Assembly: GCF_001908375.1 (NCBI RefSeq)
Contig: NZ_CP017244.1
Coordinates: 372,001-436,000, forward strand
DNA length: 64,000 bases
DNA from: Rhizobium etli 8C-3
GTDB lineage: Bacteria; Pseudomonadota; Alphaproteobacteria; Rhizobiales; Rhizobiaceae
Direction of reading: 5' to 3'
Part shown: positions 25,508 through 33,233 of the stretch, in pieces
Layout of the letters: each line of letters begins with the position of its first letter
Position numbering within the stretch: the stretch's first letter is position 1
The notes under the pieces: generated by a model
Told to the model about the DNA's origin: nothing
The model's input: the letters and a program-made list of their open reading frames with translations, nothing else
Databases searched by the model: none
Made by a program: the position numbers and the translations under genes

Positions 25508-25994
25508 CCCGGGATTGCCTGTCAATGCGTCGGGCAGGCCTTGTTCTTGTTGGCATTGAACTAGATCTGCAGCTCGAAGTAGGCAGTCGGTAAGGCCCAT
25601 GGGCTACGGGACCCCGCGGTCCTTTGCACTAACCTGGCGACGTCAACGTCGGATCGACCGCCGCAAGCGATCCAGCTGACGTTCATCGCAACGATCGGGC
25701 AATCGCTCAGAAAAGAATTCCAGGCTCGTGAAGGTCCGACTTCGATCAGCCAGGCAAACAATCGAAGAACGAGCCGTCGTTCCCGTGCCGCAGACCGTCC
25801 CGTCAATTGGAGCAATCGCCCAGAAAATCCGGCCGATTGCTGCGCCCCAACACCTTGATTTCAGAAACCAGCCTGAAGCCCGACCCGCCATGTGATTGAT
25901 GCTGCAGCCCGGGCGGGAAACAATGTGTCTGTGTTTTGCTTGCCGGAGGAAGGGGTCTTCGTTGCGGACTGCGACAGTACGCTGAGCGCATCAT
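25508..25994. other. Intergenic region without recognised genes
   Basis: About 490 bp between the small RNA and the cupin gene. Short open frames exist on both strands (up to about 84 codons) but none shows a ribosome-binding site, a known domain or typical codon use. A decayed gene is possible but not demonstrable. Confidence 0.35.
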
Positions 25995-26396
25995 CTACTT
26001 GGCCGGTACGACGAGTGGCATCCCCTTTTTGACGATGTATGTGGCGAGTTCAGAGGCCTTGCCGCTGCCGACGTTTTTCGCGACGTGGGGCACTCCTGCG
26101 GGAATGAACAAGGTCTCGCCGGCCCTGAGCGTGATGGGCCTCCTATCCCCGAGCTGATATTCCAGCGAGCCTTCCAGGACATAGGCGATCTCTTCGCCGG
26201 GATGAGAATGCTTAGCGGCAATTGCGCCAGGTTCGAAGTCGACGCGCACCTGAACAAGTTCGCGTCCAGGCACGTCAAGGTCGTGCCGCAGAAGATCGGT
26301 GCGCTGAATTGTCAATTGTTGAGCCTGCGCCATGTGCGGCGTCACCGCGCTTGCGGCTATCGTCAGGGCAGCTGCAATGAGTCTGATCGTTGTCAT
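25995..26396 (-). CDS. Secreted single-domain cupin protein
   Basis: 133 aa. Signal peptide at about 1-25 (MTTIRLIAAALTIAA, ending AQA), then one cupin barrel with both metal motifs: H63, H65 and E69 in KHSHPGEE and H104 in IPAGVPHVAKN. This small periplasmic cupin type is widespread in proteobacteria and usually of unknown function. The ATG at 26396 follows AAGGA with 8-base spacing; the longer open frame to 26522 is not needed. It is on the same strand as the tautomerase and SDR genes, but 317 bp lies between, so it may have its own promoter. Confidence 0.88.
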   Translation of the reverse strand: MTTIRLIAAALTIAASAVTPHMAQAQQLTIQRTDLLRHDLDVPGRELVQVRVDFEPGAIAAKHSHPGEEIAYVLEGSLEYQLGDRRPITLRAGETLFIPAGVPHVAKNVGSGKASELATYIVKKGMPLVVPAK

Positions 26397-26713
26397 ATGG
26401 TCATCCTTTCGTATTGGGACCGAAACCGTCATCTTCGAGGACAGCAGCGCCATTTGAGCGAGGGCCTGTATCGTCGATGTGTCCGCGGGCTGCGCTTTTT
26501 GTAACGCCATGTAGAGGAACAAAAATCGCTCACGTCGAGGGTCGACCTTTTGCGGCCACTCGCTATGGATACGAGCGCCATGGTACTTTTTTCCCTTTTT
26601 TGAAAGGGCGGCGCCCAGTACAACCCTTTGACGATCTCACATCGACGCAGCGATCTCAGTCCTATCGTGAGTTTCTGGGCGAAACCCTCACGTGCGAACT
26701 TCCTGCCGGCGGC
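26397..26713. other. Intergenic region, no feature recognised
   Basis: 317 bp between the cupin start and the tautomerase stop. No convincing gene, terminator or promoter was found; a CTTTTTTGAAAGGG stretch lies near 26592-26606 but does not form a stable stem with a T-run. Confidence 0.3.
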
Positions 26714-26953
26714 TCAAGGTTTTGCTGCCGGCGCACGCCTGGCGCGATACTGCGCCGTCGGAAGCCCGCCCCAGCCCCAATTGTCGAGATCGACCTCCTC
26801 GATCACCACATAGGTGGACTCAAGGGGTTTGTTCAGCACGTCGAGCAGCACCTCGCTGACGCCCTTGATAATGGCGGCCTTTTCCTCGGCGGTGATCGAA
26901 TTGCGGTCAGCAGTGGTCCCCTCGCGGGTAACCTGTACGGTGACGATAGGCAT
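26714..26953 (-). CDS. 4-oxalocrotonate tautomerase family protein
   Basis: 79 aa. After removal of the initiator methionine the N-terminal residue is proline (MPIVTVQVTREG), the catalytic base of this family. The conserved EEKAAIIKGVSEVLLDVL helix and VVIEEVDLDNWGWGG segment match tautomerases that act on 2-hydroxymuconate-like enols. It follows the SDR gene by 21 bp, so the two are probably co-transcribed. Real substrate unknown. Confidence 0.9.
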   Translation of the reverse strand: MPIVTVQVTREGTTADRNSITAEEKAAIIKGVSEVLLDVLNKPLESTYVVIEEVDLDNWGWGGLPTAQYRARRAPAAKP

Positions 26954-26974
26954 TTTGGTCTCCCTTCGAGAAGT

Positions 26975-27688
26975 TCACCAGCGACCGGCGTTCTGGCCGC
27001 CATCGACGTGGAGGATTTCGCCGGTTACGAAACGAGCGGTTTCGAGATAAAGGACGGCATCGATGATGTCGCGGATTTCGCCCATTCGACCAACTGGATG
27101 CAATTTGGCGAGAGCCGAATGCGTCTCCACCGGATGCATCGGCGTCTTGATCACGCCTGGAGACACCGCGTTGACGCGAACGCCGCTCTTCGAGAACTCC
27201 ATCGCCAGTGACCGGGTCACGGCGTTCAGACCGCCCTTGGTCAAGGAGGCGAGCGCCGATGGCATCCCGACCATTGGCTGATCGGCAAGGCTCGTGGTGA
27301 TGCTGACGATATGGCCAGAACCCTGCTTCAGCATCTCGGCGGCAGCGCGCTGGGTAATGTGAAAGAAGCCGGCCACATTGACCCCGAGGTTGTGGTCATA
27401 GTCTTCCTGGGTCATCTCGATGAAAGGCTTGGCGAGGAAGACGCCGGCATTGTTTACCAGCGAATCGATGCGGCCAAAGCGCTCAATCCCTTCGCGCACG
27501 ATCCGTTCGGCAGTCGCCGGGTGACTGATGTCGCCGGGCACGGCGTGCACATCCGGGTCCGTGCTGGGCTTGATCGAGCGAGATGTGGCGATAACACGGT
27601 AGTTCTCCTCGCGGTAGGCGCGGACCAATTCAGCGCCAATCCCTTGCGATGCGCCGGTGATGATGACGACATTTCGTTCAGTACTCAT
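26975..27688 (-). CDS. Short-chain dehydrogenase/reductase lacking the catalytic tyrosine
   Basis: 237 aa SDR. Cofactor loop TGASQGIG at 11-18, NNAG at 79-82, serine at 133. The YxxxK motif is altered: K151 is present but the position four residues before is alanine (A147, in SALASLTKGG). This is a known divergent SDR subgroup as I recall it, so it may be a binding or non-classical enzyme rather than a simple oxidoreductase. Upstream gene of the tautomerase pair and downstream of the LysR gene on the same strand, separated from it by about 138 bp. Confidence 0.88.
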   Translation of the reverse strand: MSTERNVVIITGASQGIGAELVRAYREENYRVIATSRSIKPSTDPDVHAVPGDISHPATAERIVREGIERFGRIDSLVNNAGVFLAKPFIEMTQEDYDHNLGVNVAGFFHITQRAAAEMLKQGSGHIVSITTSLADQPMVGMPSALASLTKGGLNAVTRSLAMEFSKSGVRVNAVSPGVIKTPMHPVETHSALAKLHPVGRMGEIRDIIDAVLYLETARFVTGEILHVDGGQNAGRW

Positions 27689-27826
27689 GGACCTACATCC
27701 TTTTCAAATGCAGCGGCGCTTTGCGCCAGCCCTTCGCCCTCGGCGTTGGTGCAATTGATTTAGATCCATCCGGTTGTCGGGAGAATTGCCGCTGTCTGGG
27801 TAACACTCCTCCGAAAATCGGCATAA

Positions 27827-28759
27827 TCAGCCGAGTGTGCCTGCCTGCGCTGCCAGTCGTGCAAATTCCGAGCGCAGACGCGGCGTGGCGAAATCGACAA
27901 AGGCGCGGACCTTGGGTACGGACATGCGGCCATGTGGCGCGAGTAGATGAACCGGCAACGGGGCGTGCTCGGCATCTGCAAGCACGATTTTCAGCCGGCC
28001 ATCCCGCACAAATTCCGCGACATGATACGAATAGAGCCTGGTCAAACCGCGACCCGCAGCGGCCAAAGCGGCTGCAGCGCGCACGCTGTTGACGATGCAC
28101 CTCGGCGTGAACTGGACTGTCCGGGGAATGGATGAGCCCTGGGCCGGCGTGAAGTTCCACGAGTCGAGACCGAAATTCGTAAATGCAACGATTTGGTGGT
28201 TTGTGAGATCTGCCGGTTCTTCGACGCGGGGATGAGCGGCAAGATAGCGAGGAGATGCGACAACAACGCGCCGCACATCGCCACCGACCCGGGTGGAAAT
28301 GAGTGATGAATCGGCGAGATGGCCGATCCGCAAGGCAATGTCGACGCCTTCGTCCACCAGATTGACGAACCGATCCAGCAGGAGAAGTCGGATTGAAACG
28401 GGCGGGTGCAAGTCAAGGAAATCGTCCAGTATGGGACGCACCACCTCTTCCCCGACGATCGGCGGCGCCGAAATCGTCAGCATCCCACGAGGGGCGGAAC
28501 GCTCACCGCCGGCGAGCATGTCGGCCTCTTCGAGATCGACGAGCACCCGCCGGCAGGCTGCGGCGTAACGCTGACCGGCGTCGCTGAGCTTGAGGGTGCG
28601 GGTCGTTCGATGCAGCAGTTCAACGCCGACATGGGCTTCCAGGAAGCTCAGCGCCCGACTGACCGCAGTCGGTGATCGTTTCAGCCGCCGGGCGGCCCCT
28701 GCCAGGCTGCCTTCGTCGATCGCGGTGACGAATACCTTCATTGCATCGATACGGTCCAT
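27827..28759 (-). CDS. LysR-family transcriptional regulator
   Basis: 310 aa. N-terminal winged helix (about 1-60) with GSLAGAARRLKRSPTAVSRALS, followed by a two-lobe effector domain. It resembles the large group of LysR regulators that control nearby oxidoreductase genes. It is upstream of the SDR-tautomerase pair on the same strand, which suggests, but does not prove, that these are its targets. Starts MDRIDAMKVFV, the usual opening for this group. Confidence 0.9.
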   Translation of the reverse strand: MDRIDAMKVFVTAIDEGSLAGAARRLKRSPTAVSRALSFLEAHVGVELLHRTTRTLKLSDAGQRYAAACRRVLVDLEEADMLAGGERSAPRGMLTISAPPIVGEEVVRPILDDFLDLHPPVSIRLLLLDRFVNLVDEGVDIALRIGHLADSSLISTRVGGDVRRVVVASPRYLAAHPRVEEPADLTNHQIVAFTNFGLDSWNFTPAQGSSIPRTVQFTPRCIVNSVRAAAALAAAGRGLTRLYSYHVAEFVRDGRLKIVLADAEHAPLPVHLLAPHGRMSVPKVRAFVDFATPRLRSEFARLAAQAGTLG

Positions 28760-29262
28760 TTCAGTCTGCCGATCTGGGATAGTGGGCCAATCAGCAAGTG
28801 TTCACCCGGAAACAGCAAGAAGTAAACATGCCGTCGGACCCGGACGAGCCGCGAGTTGATCGGTACGCGCTCAGCAAATCTGGTACGACGACTACAGTGA
28901 TCAGACGTGCTGCTTCGGCAGCAGCTTGGCATCCGTGTAAGCTCTCAAGCAGCCCCGGGCTCAACGGAAGTACCAAAGCACGCGCTGAGAAGTCGCGGAC
29001 GGGCGAGCTCGTTTGACCAAAACCGCCCCCCGGGCCTCTGCGGCCCGGCCCAGGCTCCACGGGTTCGTGGTGTCCACAGGAGGCTGAAGGTCGATCACTC
29101 AAGAAAGCTCGGATACTCGCGAATGCGCGGACTTTTGTTGGTGCACAGCACGGCGCACGCACGCACGCAAGGCAAGCCGCGGCAGCCGTCATAGCCGGGT
29201 CGTGAAAGGCGCTGACGGCCCACTCGAACGACTTGTATGCCCCGTCAGGTGCCGCCCTTCAA
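28760..29262. other. Intergenic region before the stress-gene block
   Basis: About 500 bp. The open frames here (the largest about 130 codons) are low-complexity and cysteine-rich in an unnatural way and look non-coding. A 7-bp GC stem (CCGGGCC/GGCCCGG around 29027-29045) is present without a T-run. The only well-supported element is the EcfG-type promoter that begins at 29263. Confidence 0.35.
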
Positions 29263-29287
29263 GGAACAAAACATGCCACGGACCGTT
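29263..29287 (+). promoter_or_regulatory. EcfG-type general-stress promoter of the CsbD gene
   Basis: GGAAC (29263-29267), 16 bases, CGTT (29284-29287): an exact match to the alphaproteobacterial EcfG consensus GGAAC-N16/17-CGTT. It lies about 30 bases before the CsbD start codon. Confidence 0.8.
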
Positions 29288-29317
29288 TTGTCCAAACAAC
29301 AAAAAGGAGGAAGCACT

Positions 29318-29524
29318 ATGGATTGGAACCGCGTCGAAGGTAATTGGAAACAGATGAAAGGCAAGATCAAGGAACAGTGGGGCAAGCTCACCGACGACGA
29401 CCTTGATCAGATCGCCGGCAAGCGCGATCAGTTGGAGGGAAAGATCCAGGAGCGCTACGGATTGGCCCGCGACCGCGTCCATCGAGACGTCGATGATTGG
29501 TATGAAAACCAGACGTGGCATTAA
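29318..29524 (+). CDS. CsbD-family stress protein
   Basis: 68 aa, typical CsbD size. The motif MDWNRVEGNWKQMKGKIKEQ and the second half repeat IAGKRDQLEGKIQERYG are diagnostic; the protein is hydrophilic and helical. CsbD proteins are general-stress products of unknown mechanism. An AAAGGAGG site precedes the ATG and an exact EcfG-type promoter sits upstream, so regulation by PhyR-NepR-EcfG is expected. The last codons and the stop lie inside a 20-bp tandem repeat. A terminator hairpin follows. Confidence 0.95.
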   Translation: MDWNRVEGNWKQMKGKIKEQWGKLTDDDLDQIAGKRDQLEGKIQERYGLARDRVHRDVDDWYENQTWH

Positions 29525-29545
29525 GAAACCAGACGTGGCATTAAG
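29506..29545 (+). repeat. 20-bp perfect tandem duplication over the CsbD stop codon
   Basis: AAACCAGACGTGGCATTAAG occurs twice in direct succession (29506-29525 and 29526-29545). The first copy encodes the end of CsbD and its TAA; the second is untranslated. It looks like a recent slippage or duplication event that left the protein unchanged. Confidence 0.95.
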
Positions 29546-29550
29546 AAACA

Positions 29551-29575
29551 AACCCGGCTGAACGCCGGGTTTCAT
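29551..29575 (+). terminator. Terminator hairpin after the CsbD gene
   Basis: AACCCGGC (29551-29558) pairs with GCCGGGTT (29564-29571) around a TGAAC loop, followed by TTCATTTCT. The tail is T-rich but interrupted, so it is a moderate intrinsic terminator. Confidence 0.65.
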
Positions 29576-29757
29576 TTCTCGCGACGGCAAGATCAATGAC
29601 AACGGGCCGCCCGTACCTGCCCCGCAAAAGTCTCCTTGTTCGTTTCTGCACACCGAGAAGCAGGGCCGTCTAACACGGCACCTCGCTCTCGCACACTTTG
29701 GGCGGCCAGCTCTGCTTGCGGGGTGCCTCACTCACCAACCGCAATGTGGTTGCGTGA

Positions 29758-30087
29758 TTAATCGCATTTTTCTTTCCGGGCCTTTGCTGCAGCGGTTTTT
29801 TCGCCATGCTGCTGTGCCACCATGTCCTGTTCAGACGTGGCAAGATTGGGGTTTTTGGCCAACGGCAATATGCCACCTTCCTTCTGGGGTGCGTTGGCGC
29901 CAGCCGCGTTCGCTTGCGCTTGCGTGGTTTGACTGCCTTCCATCGGAGCATGCGCCCCATCTTTGGCGATGCCGCTACGTTCCTCCGTCTTTGTGGACCC
30001 GGTTATGTCCACGCAGTCGGCGAAGCTCGGATGGGATGTCAAAGCTGCCATGCAGACGGCAATCAGCGTCAACGAAGTGAGTTTCAT
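29758..30087 (-). CDS. Secreted small protein of unknown function, stress-controlled
   Basis: 109 aa. A signal peptide (MKLTSLTLIAVCMAALTSHP, cleavage after the alanine at 23) precedes a hydrophilic, alanine- and glutamine-rich mature part with two cysteines (C25 and C108) that could form a disulfide. No family recognised. AGGAG is 7 bases before the ATG. An EcfG-like promoter (GGAAC-N16-TGTT) on the same strand lies about 35-60 bases upstream, which would make it part of the general stress response. The open frame continues upstream but those residues are not protein-like. Confidence 0.8.
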   Translation of the reverse strand: MKLTSLTLIAVCMAALTSHPSFADCVDITGSTKTEERSGIAKDGAHAPMEGSQTTQAQANAAGANAPQKEGGILPLAKNPNLATSEQDMVAQQHGEKTAAAKARKEKCD

Positions 30088-30121
30088 GACACTTCTCCTG
30101 TTGTTGTTATTGTTCCATCCT

Positions 30122-30146
30122 AACAAGTCAGCACATTCGAGGTTCC
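30122..30146 (-). promoter_or_regulatory. EcfG-like promoter of the secreted small protein gene
   Basis: On the minus strand GGAAC (30146-30142), 16 bases, TGTT (30125-30122). It differs from the consensus CGTT only at the weakly conserved first base. Confidence 0.6.
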
Positions 30147-30663
30147 CAACGTTGCCCTCTTGATTGGCGGGGAGATCGCGCGGCAAAGGACTACAAATCC
30201 CGATCATAACGGCTTGCCGTCCGGAACGATCGATCTGCAGGTACTTCAAGGGGCCGGCCGCCGGCGACCGATCGCGAAGCCGGATATCCCCAGTCTTCGG
30301 CATCATGGCCTCTAACCGGCAAGCGGTGAAAGCCGGCGCCGATCGGCTTGATGAGAAACGACACCTCTGCCGATGATATCCAGCCAAAAGGACGGCTATG
30401 GGAGGCTGGTCATCATGGACTCGCCTCCAAAGAAGCAAGAGGCGAGCCCCTGGCCGCACGTGCTGGCGGATGTTGCCTTCCAATCTGCAGCATTGCACGC
30501 GGCCGGTAGCTTCAATTACCGGAGCGATGATAAAGTTCCTCTACCTTTATGTGCAATCGAGCGGATCGCCGGTCCACCAACAAAAAGCGGCAAAAATTGC
30601 CAATCATGATGGCCATCATTCTCAAGCCGCCCACCAGGCATCGTTGCGGCAAACCTCGCCGTG
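30147..30663. other. Intergenic region, nothing recognised
   Basis: About 515 bp upstream of the secreted small protein promoter and downstream of the 69-aa gene. Open frames up to about 127 codons overlap each other on both strands and none has a convincing start or motif. Confidence 0.35.
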
Positions 30664-30873
30664 TCAATCCACGACCTGCACGTCTTCCTTCCGAAGGTCG
30701 TCGATGGCATCTATCGCTTCCTCGGGGGACCAGCCTGCCCGCATCGCGGCAGCAACCAGACGCACTTCGGCCTCCTGCTGAAGTTTCAGATAGAGCCCTT
30801 CAAGCGCCTCTCTTGCTGTGACGACATGTTCATCGTGGAGCGGAATAGCCGGAATTCTATCGAGTTGAGGCAT
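30664..30873 (-). CDS. Small helical protein of unknown function
   Basis: 69 aa from the ATG at 30873, which is 6 bases after AGGGAG. The sequence is acidic and helical (REALEGLYLKLQQEAEVRLV, then WSPEEAIDAIDDLRKEDV), without signal peptide or membrane segment. The WSPEEAIDAI part looks like a UBA-type three-helix element. No family recognised with certainty. It lies among stress-linked genes but has no EcfG site that I can see. The same frame extends upstream to 31038 without a ribosome-binding site. Confidence 0.7.
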   Translation of the reverse strand: MPQLDRIPAIPLHDEHVVTAREALEGLYLKLQQEAEVRLVAAAMRAGWSPEEAIDAIDDLRKEDVQVVD

Positions 30874-31292
30874 TTTCATCTCCCTGTTAATACTGGTTTT
30901 TCCTCGGTGTCGCCGTTCGAGCTGCCTACGGGCGTTTGCTATTGCGACACGAAAGCGACGTTCTTCATCGACGAAATCTTCTTCGGTTTGCGACGTGCGC
31001 TTAGCAAGGTTACACAATCTAGCTGCAGCACTTGTCATCCGCTCGATGTTGAAGCGCCCGCACTGCAGCTAGAGTTTGAGCTAGGTGTGTCAACCCGGAG
31101 TGTCAGCGTGGGAACTGCCAAGCGAGGGCCGGGGCGTGCAGCGCACCAAGTTGCCAGGCCAATCAACCGCCGACAGTGAACCGCTTTGCCCTCCATCTTC
31201 GGGCCGCGTGCGCCTTCGAAAAAAGAACTGCCGGCGCACCCGCATATGCGCCAAACCGGAAATGACGACAGCGCGTTGTAATCCAGCGCAAG
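30874..31292. other. Intergenic region, nothing recognised
   Basis: About 420 bp between the 69-aa gene and the end of the GFA gene. No supported gene, promoter or terminator; the open frames present are artefacts of high GC content. Confidence 0.35.
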
Positions 31293-31700
31293 CTAGAATC
31301 TCTCCTGCGTCTGTTCTTCTGGCAAACCGGGTCCGCATTCCGCCCATCGCAGGCGGCTTTCGACGCCGTAGTGCCCCGCCGGTCGAATCCGCTCGGGATG
31401 ATCGAGAGACCCGGCGGTCAGCCTTATCAATTCGTCCCCGTCATACTGCAGAAAGAGCGGTGTCCCGCAGTTGGCGCAGAATCCACGTGTTGCAATCGGT
31501 GACGACCGGTAGACGGACGGCTTTCCCGTCGTCCAAACGAAATCAGAAAGCCTTGCCTGGACTAGAACCGCGAACGGTCCGCCCGTTGCCCGTTTGCACA
31601 TATTGCAATGGCAATAGCCTGAATGGGGCGGTTCGCCGTGAAATTCATACCGGCATCCTCCACAGAGGCATCCGCCTGTCCATTTTTCCTGGTCGCTCAT
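31293..31700 (-). CDS. GFA-family (formaldehyde-activating enzyme/CENP-V-like) zinc protein
   Basis: 135 aa. Zinc-ligand cysteines are in the family order: CLCGGC at 11-16, CHCNMC at 30-35, and CANCGTPLF at 75-83. The fold was named for glutathione-dependent formaldehyde-activating enzyme, but most members have no proven activity. The start at 31700 has a poor ribosome-binding site; an EcfG-like promoter ends only 9 bases upstream, so the mRNA may be nearly leaderless. Close in the window to formaldehyde-producing demethylation genes, but not physically linked with them. Confidence 0.88.
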   Translation of the reverse strand: MSDQEKWTGGCLCGGCRYEFHGEPPHSGYCHCNMCKRATGGPFAVLVQARLSDFVWTTGKPSVYRSSPIATRGFCANCGTPLFLQYDGDELIRLTAGSLDHPERIRPAGHYGVESRLRWAECGPGLPEEQTQERF

Positions 31701-31708
31701 GACTTGCA

Positions 31709-31733
31709 AACCACGATCAGCAGGGTTTGTTCC
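31709..31733 (-). promoter_or_regulatory. EcfG-like promoter of the GFA-family gene
   Basis: On the minus strand GGAAC (31733-31729), 16 bases, GGTT (31712-31709). One mismatch to CGTT. The expected start point is within a few bases of the ATG at 31700. Confidence 0.5.
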
Positions 31734-32027
31734 AGTGTGGTCTTCGAGGTCATGTGTCCGATAGCAGCTGGGTATGGCAAAGCGAACATTTCTGGCTTCC
31801 ATTTCGTCCGGCTGGCAGCTGGTAGCACGCGCAAGTTCTGCATTATTCAATCTTGCCGCGGACCCTGCCTCCATCGTCCAGGATCCGATCCGCAGCGGCG
31901 CAGCCTGCCACATGCAAACGCACATCCCCCGCATCTTCGCAATGATCGATCGGCTGACATAATCAAGGCCGCGATCTGTTGCCGGTGCGGTCGGAGTTTA
32001 GCAATGGTGGTCGGGAGACAGACTACC

Positions 32028-32052
32028 GGAACATTGAACAGGCGTTAGCGTT
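32028..32052 (+). promoter_or_regulatory. EcfG-type promoter of the two small-membrane-protein genes
   Basis: GGAAC (32028-32032), 16 bases, CGTT (32049-32052), an exact consensus match, 45 bases before the first start codon. Confidence 0.8.
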
Positions 32053-32097
32053 AAGTCTCTGCAATAACTTCAAAACCTCAAGATCGGAGGCAACGCC

Positions 32098-32175
32098 ATG
32101 GGTCGCGGTATTCTTCTTTGGCTTCTCGGTATTCCACTGCCGATCGTCATTCTCCTTGTTCTCTTCATGCGATAG
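32098..32175 (+). CDS. 25-aa hydrophobic membrane peptide
   Basis: An ATG preceded by CGGAGG opens a 25-codon frame, MGRGILLWLLGIPLPIVILL followed by VLFMR. It is a single membrane helix bracketed by arginines, with prolines in the middle. The ribosome-binding site, the exact EcfG promoter upstream and the AGGAGG site of the next gene starting right at its stop make it a real small protein in an operon. I recall similar peptides in rhizobial genomes, all without known function; a role in membrane stress is inference. Confidence 0.75.
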   Translation: MGRGILLWLLGIPLPIVILLVLFMR

Positions 32176-32184
32176 GAGGTGTCA

Positions 32185-33093
32185 ATGTCGATGTCCATGA
32201 CAGGTCCAGACGTCGCGGCCACTCCTGTCGAATCGTCCAAGTCCGCGATGTCGTGGGGACCGATCCTCGGCGGCGCTATTGCTGCCACGGGCGTTACCCT
32301 CATCCTTCTGCTTCTAGGATCTGGCGTCGGGCTGACGATGGTGTCACCTTGGACGGGACAGAGCGCCTCGGCAGAGTCAATTGGTGTGACCGCCGCGATC
32401 TGGCTTGTGGTCGTGCAGTGGTTGTCGGCAGCGTTGGGTGGCTACCTCACCGGCCGGCTTCGCACAAGATGGGCCGCTGTTCACACCGACGAGGTCTTCT
32501 TCCGGGATACTGCCCATGGCTTGATCAGTTGGGCGGTCGCCACGATTTTCGTGGTCGGCTTCCTGACGTCATCTTTGACCTCGCTTGCCGGGGCCGGCGC
32601 GCAGGCAGTCGGCCAGGCAGCGACCAATGCCAGCCTTGCTGGCGCTGTCGCAGCAGGATCATCACAGTCGCCGGCAACCGATCTGTCGGCGGCCTATTTC
32701 ACCGATGCTCTGCTTCGACCAGACCGAAATCGCGCGCAGGCCACGACCGACCAAGGCGCAGCCACGGCTGAAGTTTCGAGAATTCTTCTGCAAGGTGCCG
32801 CTCAAGGCGGGATCCCCGCAGAAGACAAAGACTACCTCGCTATGATCGTGGCATCACATGCAGGTCTTTCGGAGGCCGATGCAAAGACCCGCGTCGAGGC
32901 CATCTTGAAGCGTGTGGAGGATGCCAAGGTCGCGGCTCAAAAGACTGCAGACGAGGCACGTGAGGCAGCGGCAACGACAGCAATGCTCGGCGCCCTGTCG
33001 CTCCTGATAGGTGCTTTCATTGCCTCTGCTGCCGCAGCACTGGGAGGCCGACAGCGGGACGAGGAAGAAGACGTAATTCTAAAACGCACGTGA
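32185..33093 (+). CDS. Membrane protein with alanine-rich periplasmic region, stress-controlled
   Basis: About 302 aa from the ATG at 32185 (GTG 32179 and ATG 32191 also possible). Membrane segments lie near 25-48, 65-85, 110-130 and 270-290. Between the third and fourth is a long alanine-rich helical stretch with AKTRVEAILKRVEDAKVAAQ, suggestive of a coiled coil. The N-terminal repeat MSMSM is odd but harmless. No named family recognised. It follows the 25-aa peptide by 9 bp and shares its EcfG promoter, so it is likely a general-stress envelope protein. Confidence 0.82.
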   Translation: MSMSMTGPDVAATPVESSKSAMSWGPILGGAIAATGVTLILLLLGSGVGLTMVSPWTGQSASAESIGVTAAIWLVVVQWLSAALGGYLTGRLRTRWAAVHTDEVFFRDTAHGLISWAVATIFVVGFLTSSLTSLAGAGAQAVGQAATNASLAGAVAAGSSQSPATDLSAAYFTDALLRPDRNRAQATTDQGAATAEVSRILLQGAAQGGIPAEDKDYLAMIVASHAGLSEADAKTRVEAILKRVEDAKVAAQKTADEAREAAATTAMLGALSLLIGAFIASAAAALGGRQRDEEEDVILKRT

Positions 33094-33233
33094 GACCGAC
33101 ATGCGCCCATGTCCTTTATGCTCTGGAGTCGCGGAACTGCGGAGGCTTCGAGGCAGACAAGTGCGTGACAAACCAGGCTTGATCGGCCTCTGCCGAAACC
33201 AGTTTTGTTGAGCAATTTGCCGCGGGTGCGAGC

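Noticed and set aside
24978..25556. 192-codon open frame on the minus strand across the small RNA locus
   Set aside because: It runs through two intrinsic terminators and the sRNA promoter, has no ribosome-binding site and no recognisable domain.
25561..25891. Possible transposase or decayed gene on the minus strand
   Set aside because: No DDE motif, no terminal inverted repeats and no recognisable transposase stretch in any frame.
29027..29045. GC-rich hairpin as a terminator
   Set aside because: Neither strand has a T-run after the stem.
28791..29192. 133-codon open frame before the stress genes
   Set aside because: Cysteine-, proline- and serine-biased product without motifs or a ribosome-binding site; likely non-coding.
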